NCBI GenBank assembly: GCA_003194525.1
Contig: NBIV01000090.1
Coordinates: 186,001 to 250,000, forward strand
DNA: 64,000 nucleotides
Reading direction: 5' to 3'
Source of the DNA: Gracilariopsis chorda
Taxonomy: Eukaryota > Rhodophyta > Florideophyceae > Gracilariales > Gracilariaceae
Shown here piece after piece: positions 21,978 through 31,014 of this stretch. Under the pieces are notes generated by a model, which made no database searches, was not told the origin of the DNA, and saw only the letters and a list, made by a program, of their open reading frames with translations. Both the position numbers and the translations under genes were made by a program. The first letter of the stretch is position 1; the number at the start of each line of letters is the position of its first letter.

Positions 21978-22119
21978 GCGCAACGGCACGCAAAATTAAA
22001 AAGAAAATTGAAATCTGATCCGCATGGCCCCACATTTCAAATTTTGAACTTGAAACATGGCCTACCGGGTGGTCTTTCAACTATAAGTACTTGTAGAAGA
22101 CGACCATTGAGCCATAACA

Positions 22120-22175
22120 GCAGCTCAGTGGTCGTCAGGTCACATGCGAGCAGCAAAACATGAGTTCGAACCTCG
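22120..22175 (+). other. tRNA-like A-box/B-box pair
   Basis: AGCTCAGTGG (A-box-like) and GAGTTCGAACCTC (B-box-like) lie about 40 bp apart, the spacing seen in tRNA genes. No acceptor stem or anticodon arm can be built, so this is at most a tRNA-derived relic or an internal Pol III promoter inside the piggyBac element. Confidence 0.25.
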
Positions 22176-22459
22176 CTGAGTTTCATAAAACTCCAAAACT
22201 CCTTCGGGAGCTCGACTAATTCTAAATATCTTTAAACTCTCAGAACGTTTATAACACTCACTTGAACAGCAGAAAGAATACGGTGACATCTGTTAAAGGG
22301 GCAGTTTCGTAACAGAGTTTAAATAATCTAGCAAGTCTAAATAACGCGGATTGAATTAGTAGGGGGCTAAAGGTAAAATGAACTTATTGTAAACTTTTGC
22401 ATTCAAACATAGATTTTTAATATAAAAAACGAAGGTTGACAAGGTTGTGGACATCTTCG

Positions 22460-24562
22460 TCAGCTTCTGAACTTCATTATACCGTGACACTCTTCAATGT
22501 GTTTCATAAAACAATCTCTATTAGTACCAGTGTGACATAAAAACACTTCTTTTTCCTTTCTGATATAGCAGCCAGAACATAAAAACTTGGACTTTGTATT
22601 ACCTTTGCAGAAACTGCATCGTCCTTGATATAAAGCTTTTGTAATCTTGCCATCCTTGTTTTTTCTCCTTCTATTCGTCTGCATTAAATGCAAGCCAGTG
22701 CCTGCAAACATTGGCTTCTCATGATCATTTTCACATTCTTCCTCATCTCTGCTCATTAGACCTGTGGTATCCCATGTATTCTCAATTAGTTCATCAGCCA
22801 ATTGGCAATAGAAGTGGTGCGGACTTTTCACGTTTCGGGTTCCATTTGCGGCTTTGTACAACTTCCAGGCGTCCACAATACAAATCGATAAAAGAGAGCA
22901 GTTCACTCGAAATGACCACTCTTTCACTTCAATTTTCTTCTCCAGATTCAGATCATCTTGTCTGCATCTGTTATGGCGATGGACCATTGAACAGTTTTTG
23001 TAATACTCTTCACACACTTCGGGAATTGCGACCTCCATTTCCACTTTCTTAGAAATATTTCCCTCCAGTCTCCACCTTTCTCGAATAATAGGACAGCCAG
23101 GACTAACCGTGCCAGAGGTTGATACGAAATACCTTCTTTCTCTGTCCATCCACATTACAGCCATTATATCATTATTGATAATGCTTCCTTTCGATAGCAT
23201 AGATACAAAATCTCCCCTGTCTGATAAAGTAGTTTCGGAGAGATGTGTCATCGGATATTCACGAGTAGCATTTTTGACAACTCCAGTAAACCTTAAACCT
23301 TTTTCCAGTAATGCTTTCGCTGTACTGACAGACGCAAAAAAGGAATCCGCACATACCAACCGTCCTGATCCAAACCATGGTTGCACTAAGCGAAGTAAGA
23401 CTGCCGTTCCATGGGCGTTATCAGAATCAAAAACTTGTTCCGGAATATTTGCACCCATATTGAGCTCAATGTTCAGCATTATGCCACTTCGTGCACAACA
23501 TACGGCCTTCATTTCAAGACCATTTTCCGGCTTTCTGTCTAATGCCGTATAGTGCGGAAGCCCGACATCAATCCAATTACCGCCTAATCCGTACCATCGT
23601 GACATTCCCTCGTCAACACATAAGGCATGTGATGGCGTGACAAAAGACCGACGATGGTCATTGATTGCCTTCACAAAATCTGTTACGAAAGACCAACGCG
23701 CGATTCCCTGCTCTTCAGTCACACCATTTCCGCTGAAGCATATTGAACTTCTAAGCATTTCAAATCTGTTCCGTGACATCGCAAGACCAATATTTGGCTG
23801 AGGAATAAACTTAGAAAAAGGCTCGAGGCTCCAAAGATCCCGTCTGTTAGAGAACTCAATGCGAGTCATGAGGATAAGAATTCCAAAGAATTTGAGCAAT
23901 TCTCCCCCTGAAGTCCTCCGAACGTCTTTGCTTTCTAACCGAACATTTGTTCTGTTCACTATGAACTGCAAATGCTGCATAGGGAACATCCAAAGAAAGA
24001 AATCTAATGAACTCATGTTTGGAGGAACGTGACGCGGTGAGATAAAATCTCCAGCTGGGCCAACCACTTTCCACTGATGCATTTGCATACAACCATTCAG
24101 AGGACTCAACGTAGTACAGGTTTCCCACACACGACCGTGAATCACAGTTGATTGGACAGGTGCTTTTTCGCTTAATGAACTTGTTTGCGGCTGCAAAACT
24201 TGCATCTGAGATGGTGTGACAAGAGCATCTTCCTCGATATTTTGCGTATTAATGGGTTCAACCTCGGTAATAGGCTCTTCTGCAGTATTCACGGCTTCGT
24301 CAACACCGGTACCTAGCTTGACACTAGATAGAGGTAGAGTTACTTCTTTTTCTCGGTTCGGTAGACGAAACTTCACAGTCGGAAAAGTGAGATTTCGATT
24401 GTTGATCTTACGTATGTCAACATTGAGGACAGAACCGTGTACCGTTGTTGACTTCCATAGAGATCCGTAATAACGTTTGCATTCAGCGTCATTTGTAACC
24501 AGACGAGCACGACTGTTGACAGTTGTTCCAACAGTTCTGCGAAGATCTGTGGACGGGGCCAT
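22460..24562 (-). CDS. piggyBac transposase
   Basis: 700 codons from an ATG at 24562, no interruptions. It cuts and pastes the element by a DDE/DDD mechanism. Catalytic-region motifs: LCVDEGMSRW (first Asp), LVCADSFFAS (second Asp) and MWMDRERRYFVS (third Asp region), then IVDAWKLYK, a conserved acidic position of the family. The C terminus has a cysteine-rich zinc-binding domain (CSFCKG.., CSGCY, CFMKHIEECH), as used by piggyBac proteins to bind their ends. The N-terminal ~170 residues are variable and probably disordered. Length is slightly above the usual ~600, owing to the long N terminus. Confidence 0.93.
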   Translation of the reverse strand: MAPSTDLRRTVGTTVNSRARLVTNDAECKRYYGSLWKSTTVHGSVLNVDIRKINNRNLTFPTVKFRLPNREKEVTLPLSSVKLGTGVDEAVNTAEEPITEVEPINTQNIEEDALVTPSQMQVLQPQTSSLSEKAPVQSTVIHGRVWETCTTLSPLNGCMQMHQWKVVGPAGDFISPRHVPPNMSSLDFFLWMFPMQHLQFIVNRTNVRLESKDVRRTSGGELLKFFGILILMTRIEFSNRRDLWSLEPFSKFIPQPNIGLAMSRNRFEMLRSSICFSGNGVTEEQGIARWSFVTDFVKAINDHRRSFVTPSHALCVDEGMSRWYGLGGNWIDVGLPHYTALDRKPENGLEMKAVCCARSGIMLNIELNMGANIPEQVFDSDNAHGTAVLLRLVQPWFGSGRLVCADSFFASVSTAKALLEKGLRFTGVVKNATREYPMTHLSETTLSDRGDFVSMLSKGSIINNDIMAVMWMDRERRYFVSTSGTVSPGCPIIRERWRLEGNISKKVEMEVAIPEVCEEYYKNCSMVHRHNRCRQDDLNLEKKIEVKEWSFRVNCSLLSICIVDAWKLYKAANGTRNVKSPHHFYCQLADELIENTWDTTGLMSRDEEECENDHEKPMFAGTGLHLMQTNRRRKNKDGKITKALYQGRCSFCKGNTKSKFLCSGCYIRKEKEVFLCHTGTNRDCFMKHIEECHGIMKFRS

Positions 24563-24733
24563 TGTGTACTAATGTTGTTGACGATAGTGCTTGATGTGAC
24601 AGCTACGACTGTTGGTGATGTGTTGTGCACATGGTTCAGCGCTGCCGGCGTAGAAGACATGATGAGAAGATCAAAGCGAAATAGTTTTTGGAAAAGTTTT
24701 AAGGTTTTGATAAAGTTCTAGAGTAATTAAGAT

Positions 24734-24771
24734 TGACCTCATATGAGGTCATTTGACCTCATATGAGGTCG
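24734..24771. repeat. Doubled 18-bp palindrome, right end of piggyBac
   Basis: TGACCTCATATGAGGTCA at 24734-24751 and a second copy at 24754-24771 with its last base changed, separated by TT. Mirrors the left end. Confidence 0.9.
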
Positions 24772-24819
24772 CTGGTCAGATAGACACTAGGAGTCACTAT
24801 GAGTCACAAGGGTAAGAAG

Positions 24820-25012
24820 GGCCTTCGGCCCTAGCACTCTTTCCTGCAGTGGTGACGTCTGCATCTTGCCTGCAGGAAAGAGTGGTAGGGCCGCCCTACC
24901 ACACTTTCTGCAGTTGTGATGTCTGCATCTTGCCTGCAGGAAAGAGTGATAGGGCCGGAGCTTGAGAGATCACAAACCTGAGAATCAAACGTTTTGGTTG
25001 TCCAAAACGTTT
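24820..25012. repeat. Cluster of hairpins with a 64-bp tandem duplication
   Basis: Inverted repeats in series: CACTCTTTCCTGCAG..CTGCAGGAAAGAGTG (24835-24884, 15-bp arms), GGTAGGG..CCCTACC (24884-24900), a second copy of the first unit with period 64 (24900-24950) and AAACGTTTTGG..CCAAAACGTTT (24987-25012, 11-bp arms). Lies between piggyBac and the Helitron-like array, with no coding content. Confidence 0.75.
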
Positions 25013-25068
25013 AATTATCATTGGCGCAAAAAGTTGGCGAACCAAAAGACTCAAAAAATGAACGTGAA

Positions 25069-25117
25069 GCACGATTTTCGGTTTTGGCGCAGTTTGCGCC
25101 AAAAAACGAAATCGTGC
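25069..25117. repeat. 23-nt-arm hairpin at the array 3' end
   Basis: Arms GCACGATTTTCGG.. and ..CGAAATCGTGC around TTGGCGCA/TGCGCCAA, with a 3-nt loop and few mismatches. It sits just beyond the shared tail of the Helitron-like array. Confidence 0.7.
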
Positions 25118-25182
25118 ATTTTACTAATTTTTTAAGGGGTGCGAAGGTCGTTGTCGCACAAATCCTTAGTAAAGTTAGACAA

Positions 25183-25733
25183 ACAAGTAGAAGCGGCCTT
25201 CGGCCGCAGGCAGCGCTGCGCGCCGCTCCATAATGCTGACTTTGGGGGATCTGCAGGCCGCTTATGCTCGCTAACGATCGCAAACGACCTGCAGACCCAT
25301 GAGGGCCGCGGCGCCGAGAGTGAATATAGAATAGAGTAGCAATTGCGCGCGTGCGGGAATGTGATTGGCGGGCACTGCAGTTGCACAAGGGCTGTACAGT
25401 GAAATATAATTGGCCAGCACTGAAAAAATTACTGCAGTGCTAACCAATATACAGTGGGATCAGTAGCAGTGTTGTAATGCCCTCCTCTGAGCAGCAGCGG
25501 CAGTCAACAAACAGCAGCAGCCAATAAAGTTTTAGCTCTGCTGCTGCTGCTATTGGTGATGCTTCTGCTGCTGCTGCTGGTGCTGGTGGTTTGTTTTAAT
25601 GACAGGGAGGCGTTGCGCCAAAAGAGTTTTATGCATGCGCTGAAGAGGGCGTGCAGTCGTGTTTATTAATACAACGCCTCCGTTTAATCAACATGTGCAC
25701 TCTCATACGCTTGTAAATCTATAGAATGGAAAG
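25183..25733 (-). repeat. Short Helitron-like unit A1
   Basis: Non-coding unit, type A. Markers: GGCCTTCGGCC palindrome and GGCAGCGCTGCGCGCCGC near one end, GGGGGATCTGCAGGCCGC, a CTG/CAG-rich microsatellite, and the end block GGGAGGCGTTGCGCCA. Related to 25734-26262 and 30040-30556. Confidence 0.75.
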
Positions 25734-26262
25734 ACAAGTAAAAACGGCCTTCAGCCGTGGGCGGCGCTGCGCGCCGCTGAGTAACGGTGAATTTGGGGGA
25801 TCTGCAGGCCGCCTATGCTCGCAAACGCTCGCAAACGACCTGCAGACCCATGAGGGCCGCAGCGCCGAGAGTGAATATAGAATAAAGTAGCAATTGAGGG
25901 CCTGCGCTATTGTGATTGGCGGGCACTGCAATTTTTGATGGAGAGTACAGTGGATTGTAATTGGCCGGCAATGCCAAAATGACTGCAGTGCCAACCACTG
26001 TGCAGTGGGATGGTTAGCAATGTTGTAGTGCCAGCCACTGAAGAGCAGTGGCAGTCAACATGCAGCAGCAGCCAATAAGCTTTGAGCTTTGCTGCTGCTG
26101 CTGCTGCTACTGCTGCTGAATTATTTGATTGGAAGGGAGGCGTTGCACTAAACGCCTTTTTGTGCTGCACTGAAGGGCGCTTGCAAGGAGATTGTTTTTG
26201 GAAACGCCTCCCATCAATCAACAACAGGCTCAATAAGACGTGTAAATCATTATAGTGGAGAG
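25734..26262 (-). repeat. Short Helitron-like unit A2
   Basis: Second type A unit, head to tail with A1. Same order of landmarks, diverged from A1 by many substitutions and small indels. Confidence 0.75.
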
Positions 26263-26410
26263 AGAAGAGGAAGCGGCCCTCGGCCACGGGCGGTGCTGCG
26301 CGCCGCGGTGGAGGAGTGATAAACAGCGGTGAGGAAAAAAGAGGGTGGAGAAAGCAAAATCAGAAAACCAAGTAGTTTAATTCAATAAATGAAGAACGCA
26401 AGAAATATGA

Positions 26411-28060
26411 TTATGGTTGTGGAGGGATACAGAACTGAATGGCTTCAGGCAGCACTGAAATGGCGATGGCCACAGGCATTGGATGAATTGTGTGCGCATT
26501 CGCTGATGAAAGCTGCGGGTCATGCAGGAGCAGCACATGGTCGTTCCTTCGAATGCGCGACAATGCGACATACAGCTGACCGGCGCAGAAGAAGTTGGAT
26601 CGCACATCCACAACCAAGCCATCCAACGTCTTTCCCTGTCCTTTTTGAACGGTAGCTGCAAACGCGAGACGAATGGGGAACTGCCTTTGAATCATGCGAA
26701 TGTCTGCAGAAGAAAACTCGAAGTCGATACGATGCAGGAGCTGTCATTCCAGCACCTGTCCGTTTTCGTCGAATCGAGCCACCTGCATCGTAAACTGTTC
26801 GACAGACACGACTACGAACAGTTTTCCGTTGACCAAAGCGGGATGCAGCACGTTCCGAATGACCATACTTGGCACACCAATCTTCAAATCCAAGTTATGA
26901 GGTGGTACTCCAGTAGGTGCATACTGATATGCAAAGTCGGGAAGAATGGTACTGATGACATCGGGCTCTGAGTTCTGTACACAGTCATGTTGTACCTTCG
27001 TAGCTGACGGAAGAGTGAAGCGTTCACCAGGAAACAGATCCAGCGCTGCCGCATTTTGTTCATCGACCAACTGATTTGTGGAGGCAATGAGCATTTTGCT
27101 GAGATCCACATCCTCCTTGCGTCGTGTGGTGAGCCACTTCCACAGGAATTGGTTGGCGGTTTGCATGCCACCGGTAGATGTGAGTGGTAGTGGAGCGTTG
27201 TTGGATATTGTGTTTCGTGCAATGGAACGTAACAGCGACGCAAATGCCGGATCATCGGCTTGGCGTACTTGTTCGGTGAGGTACAGCACTTAAACCGAGC
27301 ACAATGTCCACAGATCACTCTTCCACGGCAATTCGTTGAGAATGTTTGTGTACACTAGTCTCACATTTCCACTTGGCTCGGCCTCCATGTACACCTGCGG
27401 CACAACTGGAAGCAGCTGGGAGTAGTCGCCGGATAGAACGATGGTCAAGCCCCCAAACGGAGGCGGGTTTTCCATTCCACTGCAGCGAAGATCTTTGAGC
27501 AACGCATCCATGAGTTCGAAAAGCTTTCGTGAGAGCATGGAAGCCTCATCCAAGACGAGCAGTTGTATTTCGCGTAGCAGTTCTGCACGTTGAGATCGGG
27601 GACCGTACTTTGACAAAGTGGCTGTAGTGCTGCTTGTGCTGTCCCAATCAGCTACACCGAGTCCGAGCAGGCTATGTAAAGTGCGGCCACCTTCGTAAAA
27701 CGAAGCTGCAATGCCTGTTGTAGCAGTCATTTCAGCGAGCATTCCTTCCGACTCAACGATATCACGAAGGAGGTTGAGCACGTATGTCTTTCCAGTTCCT
27801 GCGGATCCTTGCACAAAGAACACGTTTCCAGGAGTGCTTGTTCGCTCCTGCAGCGCCTGTCGTTGTTGCAATGCAGCAATGACGGTTTCAATGACTTGTC
27901 TTTGGCGAGGTTTTAAGGTGGCGTACCTTGACTGCAAGGTTGACGAATTTCGCACCACCCGCGCGTCTCGAGTTGTTGTAGCTCGATTCGCCTCAGTCAA
28001 TGCTGCATGATCCTGCTGTAGGTGTTGGGAGAAGAAGTTGATCACGAAGCAGTCGTCCTA
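26411..28060 (-). pseudogene. Pif1-family DNA helicase, two in-frame stops
   Basis: Superfamily 1B 5'-3' DNA helicase of the Pif1 type. Motifs in order: Walker A GSAGTGKT, TATTGIAAS, Walker B LLVLDEASML, SGDYSQLLPVV, RQADDPAF, and the C-terminal VQKGQGKTLDGL and YVALSR. One reading frame carries all of them, broken only by TAA at 27290-27292 and TGA at 26744-26746. The start is unclear: the frame opens after a TAG near 28075, and the upstream ORF (28931-28089) is probably its N-terminal part in another frame. In Helitrons this helicase unwinds DNA during rolling-circle transposition. Here no Rep domain is attached. Confidence 0.85.
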
Positions 28061-28088
28061 CGTGCCGGTCTGAGATCTCCACCACACG

Positions 28089-28931
28089 TCAATACATTTC
28101 TTGCTTTCGTTGCTGCTCATCTCCTATATGTATGTCGCTACATAGTGCCTCCCAGTTTTCGACGGCCATTTTCTCTGGGTCTGCGCCTTGTTGGTATAGT
28201 ATGACAACCAGACGTCGTAGCTCGGAGGGCGTGTTGTAGATCTGCACTGCTTCTTGAAATGTAATATCAAACTCGGATCCATCCGCAAGCAGCCCGCTTA
28301 CAATTGCAGTTTCACGATATGTTCCATACTGCTCTCCGTTGAAAGTCCTTACGTCCTCATAAGAGCTCGAGCAGTGATTCATGAGCAGCAAGCGCAGAGC
28401 AAAGATCTCAATGTCCGGCGCAGGAATTGGTGGGAGAGATGGAGGCATAGGAGATGAAGTCGGTCGTGATTTGGGCCTGGAACGACTTGCCCCACCGACG
28501 CACGTGGGTGCAGGAGTAATTTCGTCCTCTTCCACGGCCGGAACAATGGGTCCTTGCACATGCACTCCGCTCTCATTTACTGGCATCTCATCTGGAGCGG
28601 GAGGAACTGGCAATCGTAGAGGTCGTCCAGCTCCTGGCCTTGCTCCGCGTGAGTTTGCCCTGGCCCCTCCCGAATTTGCTCTGGCGCCGCCAGAATTCAC
28701 TCTGGCCCCTCCCGAGTTGGCTCTGGCGCCTCCAGAATTTGCCATGGCACCTCCCGACTTTGCCCGAGCACCTCCGGAATTCGCTCTGGCACCTCCGGGA
28801 TTTGCTCTGGCACCTCCCGAATTTGCTCTGGCTCCTCCAGAACTTGCTCTGGCTCCTCCAGAGTTCGGTCTGGCTCCTCCAGAGTTCGGTCTGGCCCCAC
28901 CAGAGTTTGGACGTAGACCCCCTCGCGTCAT
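28089..28931 (-). pseudogene. N-terminal part of the Pif1 protein with GGAR heptad repeats
   Basis: 280 codons. The first ~100 residues are about 14 copies of a seven-residue repeat (A-R-x-N-S-G-G), ending in RPGAGRP, an AT-hook-like motif. A Pro-rich linker follows, then a region (about 170-280) with RRLVVILYQQGADPEKM, resembling the segment before the helicase in Pif1 proteins of transposons. It ends at a TGA, and the helicase continues in another frame. Basic Gly/Arg repeats could bind nucleic acid. Probably one gene with 26411-28060 before decay. Confidence 0.6.
28640..28925 (-). repeat. 21-bp coding tandem repeat (GGAR)
   Basis: About 13-14 imperfect 21-bp units, each coding seven residues with consensus A-R-A-N-S-G-G. 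All units keep the frame, so the array expanded while coding. Confidence 0.85.
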
Positions 28932-28939
28932 TTCAATTT

Positions 28940-29938
28940 ACCAAAAAAAAACAATTCTACTTTTTTAAACCGGTAAAATATATGCCAGAGTTCCGGAATA
29001 GTTTCCAATTTAAAAAAACTTTGAAAGTGAAAAATAGTTGCAGTTTGTTGCGTTGCACCCACCGGGCCTAGTTGCATGAGCAATTAACAAAATTGGTGCA
29101 AGGCTTATATTTACCCGATGCAGTAGTCCGCAGCACAGGGACTCTCGACACAATCCTGTTGCATTATGACGGGCGGAGTGTGCCCAGCCGGTTTTCAAGC
29201 CATTTGATGTTTAACCCGCGTCCGGTTGTAAGGATTGGTCTGCCTTTACTCAAACACCGAACTGTGCTTTCCGGCCCAAGAGGTACGACACGGCGGCTGC
29301 TCCGGACCCTGCACAGCAAGCAGGTATTAGGTCCGGGAAACCCTCAGACTTCCTGATCGCCGTCAAACGACCAGTATACCACAGAGATGCACCTGACCTC
29401 TCCCAGATCCGTGGTACTTAGTGGGTTACTCTTGTGGCGACCTGCACACGAGCTTGGCCTTGCCTAGGTCCCAGGCCAGCAACCAGTGCCCAAAGTAGCA
29501 AAAGGTTACGACACTGCGCTATTGGCCAGCCTGAAATGGGATGCAAAATAGTGGTTAGGGTCAGCAAGCGAGATGCTTTTTGCAGTGGGCCTGTGCAGTA
29601 TATGTGCTCTGTGCATTGTGTTGCACTGGTGCAGTGCAAAAAGGCAGCCACGTGTCGTGCAAGCCAACTACTGCTGAGTGGCTGGCACTACAGTCATTTA
29701 CTGTAGTGCCAGTCACTGAGCAGCAGAGGCAGTCAACATGCAGCAGCATGCAGCAGCAACCAATAAGCTGTACGCTTTGCTGCTGCTGCCACCGAACTTT
29801 TTGATTGGCGGGGAGGCGTGAAAATTGCATCCACTGAAGGGGGCGTGCAAGGGGATTATTTGGCGCAACGCCTCCCGTCAATCAACAACACCCCCCTCAT
29901 ACATGTGTAAATCATTATAGTACGGGGTGGTGTTGAGA
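28940..29938 (-). other. 5' non-coding part of the Pif1-carrying unit
   Basis: Upstream of the helicase ORF on the minus strand. From about 29690 to 29938 it matches the end block of the short units (CAGCAG-rich stretch, GGGAGGCGT hairpin block, CACCCCCCTCATACATGTG). 28940-29690 has no clear coding frame on either strand and may hold the promoter. Confidence 0.55.
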
Positions 29939-30004
29939 TTCCCGGCTTCTGTTCAAACACTCTGGATGTGAAGCAATTTCTGCAGGCTACAAACTGCTGC
30001 ACTA
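29939..30004. other. Spacer between arrays H1 and H2
   Basis: Short sequence not matching the repeat units, marking H2 as a separate insertion. Confidence 0.4.
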
Positions 30005-31014
30005 ATCAGAGGCAGGGGCGAATAATCCTTACAGGGGTTAAAAAGTAGAAGCGGTCTTCGGCCGCGGCCGGCGCTGTGCGCCGCTGAATAGGGGTAGCTT
30101 TGGGGGATCTGCAGGCCGCTTATGCTCGCTAATGCTCGCAAATGGCCTGCAGATCAATGTGGGCCGCGGCGCCGAGAGTGAATATAGAATAGAGTAGCAA
30201 TTGAGCGCCTGCGCGATTGTGATTGGCGGGCACTGCAGTTGTGCGTAGACAGTACAGTAGATTGTAATTGGCCGGCACTGCCAAAATGACTGCAGTGCCA
30301 GCCACTGTGCAGCGGTGTGGCTGGCACTGCTGCACTGCCAGCCACCTAGCAGCTGCGGCAGTCAACATGCAGCAGCAGCCACTGAACTCTGAGCTTTGCT
30401 GCTGCTGCCGCTGAATTTTTTCATTGGCGGGGAGGCGTGAAAATTGCATGCGCTGAAGGGGGCGTTCAAGGGGATTTTTTGGCGCAACGGCTCCCGTCAA
30501 TCAACAACACCCCCCTCGTACATGTGTAAACCATTATAGCACGGGGTGGTGTTGAGACAAGTGGAAACAGCCTTCGGCCGTGAGCGGCACTGCGCGCCGC
30601 GTTGTTTTTGTAGCGTTGTGGATTTAGTAGCTTTCGGAGGCTCTCCGAGCACTTTGCTCGCTAGCGCTCGCAATAGCGCTCGTAGAACCACGGGGCGCCG
30701 CGGCCCGTAGAGTATGTGGAGCCTCAGGGGTTTTGTTTAGGTGCCTAAATTGACTGCAGTGCCAGCCAATGATGAGAAAGCGCGACAAGTAGCTTTGTGT
30801 AACTGGGTGGCACTGCATTCATTATGGGAGTGCCAGCCAGTAGGCAGGAAGCTTTGCTGCTGCTGCTGAATATTTTAAATGGTAGGGAGGCGTTGCGCCA
30901 AATGGGCGTTTTGCATGCGCGTAGAGGGGCATACAGGGCGGTTTATTGGCGCAACGCCTCCATTCAATCAAGAACCCCCCCCTCATAGAGGAACAAATCA
31001 TTATAATGGAGAGA
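30005..31014 (-). mobile_element. Helitron-like tandem array H2 (two short units)
   Basis: A type A unit (30040-30556) joined to a type B unit (30557-31014), same orientation as H1. The minus-strand 5' end reads A|TCTCTCCATTATAATG, close to canonical Helitron 5' ends (TC after host A). The tail near 30005-30040 retains the AATCCTTA motif shared with H1 and H3. No coding sequence. Confidence 0.65.

Larger units (their letters stand above)
21915..24790 (-). mobile_element. piggyBac-type DNA transposon
   Basis: 2.9-kb element. The outer inverted termini read CTAGTGTCTATC at 21915 and the complement at 24790. Inside each terminus lie two 18-bp palindromes. The single gene is an uninterrupted piggyBac transposase on the minus strand. 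The expected TTAA target duplication is not seen at the ends I set (flanks GTTA and GAGT), so the ends may be off by a few bases or altered. An intact gene and paired ends suggest a recently active copy. Confidence 0.85.
25130..29938 (-). mobile_element. Helitron-like tandem array H1 with Pif1-carrying unit
   Basis: Three head-to-tail units on the minus strand: a long unit carrying a Pif1-type helicase gene (29938-26263) followed by two short units (26262-25734 and 25733-25183). Each minus-strand unit begins TCTC.. after an A and ends in a GC-rich hairpin (GGCCGAAGGCC core) about 10 nt before the junction, as in rolling-circle transposons. A tail beyond the last unit (about 25130-25182) is shared with arrays H2 and H3. 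No Rep (HUH) domain was found in H1. Helitron-like is my classification from end structure plus Pif1; it is not proven. Confidence 0.65.

Noticed and set aside
22100-22190. Possible functional tRNA gene
   Set aside because: The T-arm-like and D-arm-like pieces are present, but no acceptor stem pairs and no proper anticodon arm can be drawn.
29072-29356. 94-codon plus-strand ORF in the Pif1-carrying unit
   Set aside because: Opposite strand to the helicase gene, no recognisable sequence, and no equivalent in other units.
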